A stretch of DNA of 64,000 nucleotides from assembly GCA_900467185.1 (NCBI GenBank), contig UBPA01000001.1, positions 1 to 64,000 of the forward strand, written 5' to 3'. The DNA comes from Hyphomicrobiales bacterium. GTDB taxonomy: Bacteria; Pseudomonadota; Alphaproteobacteria; Rhizobiales; Rhizobiaceae. The notes under the pieces are model-generated. The model did not search any database and was not told where the DNA came from. It was given only the letters and a program-made list of their open reading frames with translations. Position numbers and translations under genes: made by a program. Shown here piece after piece: positions 62,392 through 64,000 of the stretch; the first letter of the stretch is position 1, and each line of letters begins with the position of its first letter.

Positions 62392-62937
62392 TCAGTTCCG
62401 CTTGTTCTCGTAGGCTTCGAGACGGTCGTGGAGGCGGGCGATATTGGCTTGGAGGATGGCGATTTCCTTGAGGAGGACGTCGTCGATCTTGTGGTGGATG
62501 GAGATCAGCTCGATTTCCGACTTGAGGTTCACCTCGTAGTCCTTCGACGCGTTCAACCGGTCCTTGGCGGCCTCGCGGTTCTGCGACATCATGATGACCG
62601 GCGCCTGCAGGGCGGCGACCATGGAGAGGACGAGATTGAGGAAGATGAAGGGGTAGGGATCGAAAGCTTCGCTCTGGGTGAGGAGAAGGGTGTTGACCAG
62701 CGCCCAGGCGGCGAGGAAGACGAGAAAGCTGATGATGAAGGCCCAGGAGCCACCGACGCGGGCGATCTGGTCGGCGAGGCGGTCGCCAAAGCTCTGACTG
62801 GCGACGAAGCTGGCATTGACGTCCTCCGACAGCGTCTGGCGCGCATGCGCTCGCCCGATCACGCGGCGCTCCACCGCGCCGAGGGCGGCCGCCGGCTTGT
62901 TGAAGAGGCGATGCGAGATATCTTCGATGGTGGACAT
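62392..62937 (-). CDS. DUF1003 domain membrane protein
   Basis: 181 aa. RLADQIARVGGSWAFIISFL then VFLAAWALVNTLLL gives helix 1, and PYPFIFLNLVLSMVAALQAP helix 2, the DUF1003 core. Its C-terminal coiled coil (ASKDYEVNLKSEIELISIHH and onward to LEAYENKRN) is cytosolic. The family is broad and uncharacterised, sometimes linked to cyclic nucleotide or ion effects. GGAG precedes the ATG at 62937. The stop is 48 bp after the aroG terminator, so the genes are convergent. Confidence 0.88.
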   Translation of the reverse strand: MSTIEDISHRLFNKPAAALGAVERRVIGRAHARQTLSEDVNASFVASQSFGDRLADQIARVGGSWAFIISFLVFLAAWALVNTLLLTQSEAFDPYPFIFLNLVLSMVAALQAPVIMMSQNREAAKDRLNASKDYEVNLKSEIELISIHHKIDDVLLKEIAILQANIARLHDRLEAYENKRN

Positions 62938-63187
62938 GCGGGCTCCGGGGTCCTGAGACGGTCTGTGAGAGCGATGCCGCTCTGTTTTCGGCGAAACTGT
63001 GTCGTCGCGCGGCCGGGTGCGAAACGGGGCGAATGAGCAGGGTAAGTTAAATCTTAGTTATCCGTTTTCGCGCTAAAAATGAAACCGCGCGATGTGCCGG
63101 ATCCTGCGACTGCGCCCTGAGGGACATTACGTCCTCCCGCTCCCCAACTGTCCTTGCGCGGTGATGCGCTTCACCGGAGTTTTCCGC
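62938..63187. other. Intergenic, promoter of the chemoreceptor presumed
   Basis: 250 bp with no gene. An AT-rich patch (AAGTTAAATCTTAGTTATCC and GCTAAAAAT, about 63045-63080) is the best place for a promoter. GAGGGAC/GTCCTC near 63118-63137 is a small inverted repeat. Confidence 0.35.
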
Positions 63188-64000
63188 ATGTCATTTCAAA
63201 ATCTTTCCATTCTGAAAAAGGTCGGGCTGGTCGTCCTCGTGATGGGCCTCTCCTCCGCCGCCATCGCGGCGGTCGGCATACGGGGCATCGGCGCGCTGGA
63301 GGAGACCATGGTGTCCGTCGGCGCCCGCGAAGAGGTCGCCCGCGAGGCGATGGATCTGCGCGTGGACGTGATCTCCATCAGCCGCATGACCTATCAGCTG
63401 GCAGCGGAACCGGCCAAGGCGGCGGATGTCCGCACCGAGGCCGCGCGGCGGCAGGGCGAGATGCTGGCGCGTTTGCCGAAGATCGCGGCCGCGGCCGATG
63501 CGACGCAACAGGCGCAGCTGAAGACGATCGAGGAGAAGCTCCAGGCCTATTTCGTGACGATCAACGCGATGGTGGACGCCGCCGCCAAGCCCGGCGCCGA
63601 TACCGCCGCGATGACGGCGCCGCTCGGGCTCGCGCTCGACGCGCAGAAGGCGGTGACCGCCGCGGTCAAGGTCTACAGCACCTATTCCGGCGATGCGCTG
63701 GCGGCCGCCCGGGCCGAGGCCCTGCAGAGCTCGTCGATGACCATGTTCGTCGAGATCGGCGCCGCCATCGCCGCCATCGCGCTCGGCGGCTTCGTCAGCC
63801 TGCTCGTCGCCCGCCGCGGCATCGTCGCGCCGGTTCGCGAGATGACCGGTGTCATGCGCGCGCTGTCCGAGAGACGGCTGGAGGTCGGCACGATGGACAC
63901 CACACGCCGCGACGAGATCGGCGAGATGGCGCGGGCGCTCGACGTCTTCCGCCGCAACGCCATCGTCATGCGCGACATGAAGGCGCAGGAGGCGGCCCTG
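63188..64000 (+). CDS. Methyl-accepting chemotaxis protein, N-terminal part
   Basis: 271 residues are visible before the window ends; the cytosolic signalling domain is not seen. MSFQNLSILKKVGLVVLVMG then LSSAAIAAVG is the first membrane helix, a helical periplasmic sensor (residues about 35-180) follows, and FVEIGAAIAAIALGGFVSLL is the second helix (near 190). The HAMP domain includes RGIVAPVREMTGVMRALSER then RRDEIGEMARALDVFRRNAI. Chemotaxis receptor function is expected, but a HAMP-containing histidine kinase or cyclase cannot be excluded without the C-terminus. Confidence 0.85.
   Translation, partial: MSFQNLSILKKVGLVVLVMGLSSAAIAAVGIRGIGALEETMVSVGAREEVAREAMDLRVDVISISRMTYQLAAEPAKAADVRTEAARRQGEMLARLPKIAAAADATQQAQLKTIEEKLQAYFVTINAMVDAAAKPGADTAAMTAPLGLALDAQKAVTAAVKVYSTYSGDALAAARAEALQSSSMTMFVEIGAAIAAIALGGFVSLLVARRGIVAPVREMTGVMRALSERRLEVGTMDTTRRDEIGEMARALDVFRRNAIVMRDMKAQEAAL

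Overview
The window looks like a chromosomal segment of a member of the Rhizobiaceae (Sinorhizobium/Ensifer, Shinella or Rhizobium type). The grounds are high GC, an aapJQMP general amino-acid transporter, a phasin-clpS-clpA neighbourhood, an eipB-type DUF1849 gene, a block running from rpsB to lpxB that uses lpxI instead of lpxH, and several families of rhizobial GC-rich intergenic repeats. The genus cannot be fixed from the sequence alone. The first 26 bases closely resemble a Nextera transposase adapter, so the left edge is probably a contig end. The right edge cuts a chemoreceptor gene.

Layout. 1-6.1 kb: truncated acyl-CoA thioesterase, small hypothetical, extensin-like lipoprotein, two-gene ABC-2 exporter, retropepsin-like protease with a DUF1289 partner. 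6.1-9.4 kb: divergent cobS and cobT, then a GC-poor pocket with a coiled-coil membrane protein and a frameshifted gene, bounded by inverted copies of one repeat. 9.4-16.3 kb: mazG, a deaminase, and the sulfite-assimilation set cysG-DUF2849-cysI-DUF934-fpr. 16.6-24.4 kb: a serralysin-type protease, aapJQMP, metC. 24.4-32 kb: FAD monooxygenase and zinc-finger gene, alpha/beta hydrolase, cysE, DUF3126, phasin, clpS, clpA. 32-41.3 kb: methyltransferase, MFS transporter, azlC-azlD, an unknown membrane protein, then HIT, FemAB-like, GDPD and RidA genes on the minus strand, and eipB.

41.6-55.4 kb is the conserved translation-to-envelope block: rpsB, tsf, pyrH, frr, uppS, cdsA, rseP, bamA, lpxD, fabZ, lpxA, lpxI, lpxB. 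It supplies translation factors, UMP, undecaprenyl carrier, CDP-diacylglycerol, outer-membrane protein assembly and the first steps of lipid A synthesis. 55.6-64 kb holds gph, rpiA, a DUF2059 gene, gor, a LysR regulator, a class II DAHP synthase with a structured leader, a DUF1003 gene and a partial methyl-accepting protein.

Functionally the window is mostly core metabolism and envelope biogenesis. Sulfur is a theme: siroheme synthase, sulfite reductase, its likely ferredoxin reductase, serine acetyltransferase, cystathionine beta-lyase and glutathione reductase. I saw no phage, insertion sequence, CRISPR array, tRNA or rRNA, and no clearly new multi-gene system. The less ordinary signals are regulatory or structural: twin GGA-loop hairpins plus a small ORF before the DAHP synthase, a palindrome around the -10 of the ABC operon, an operator-like palindrome in the phasin promoter, a nested palindrome with heptamer repeats at 5 kb, a 207-209 bp tandem duplication at 37 kb, and the repeat-bounded GC-poor pocket at 8.4-9.4 kb.
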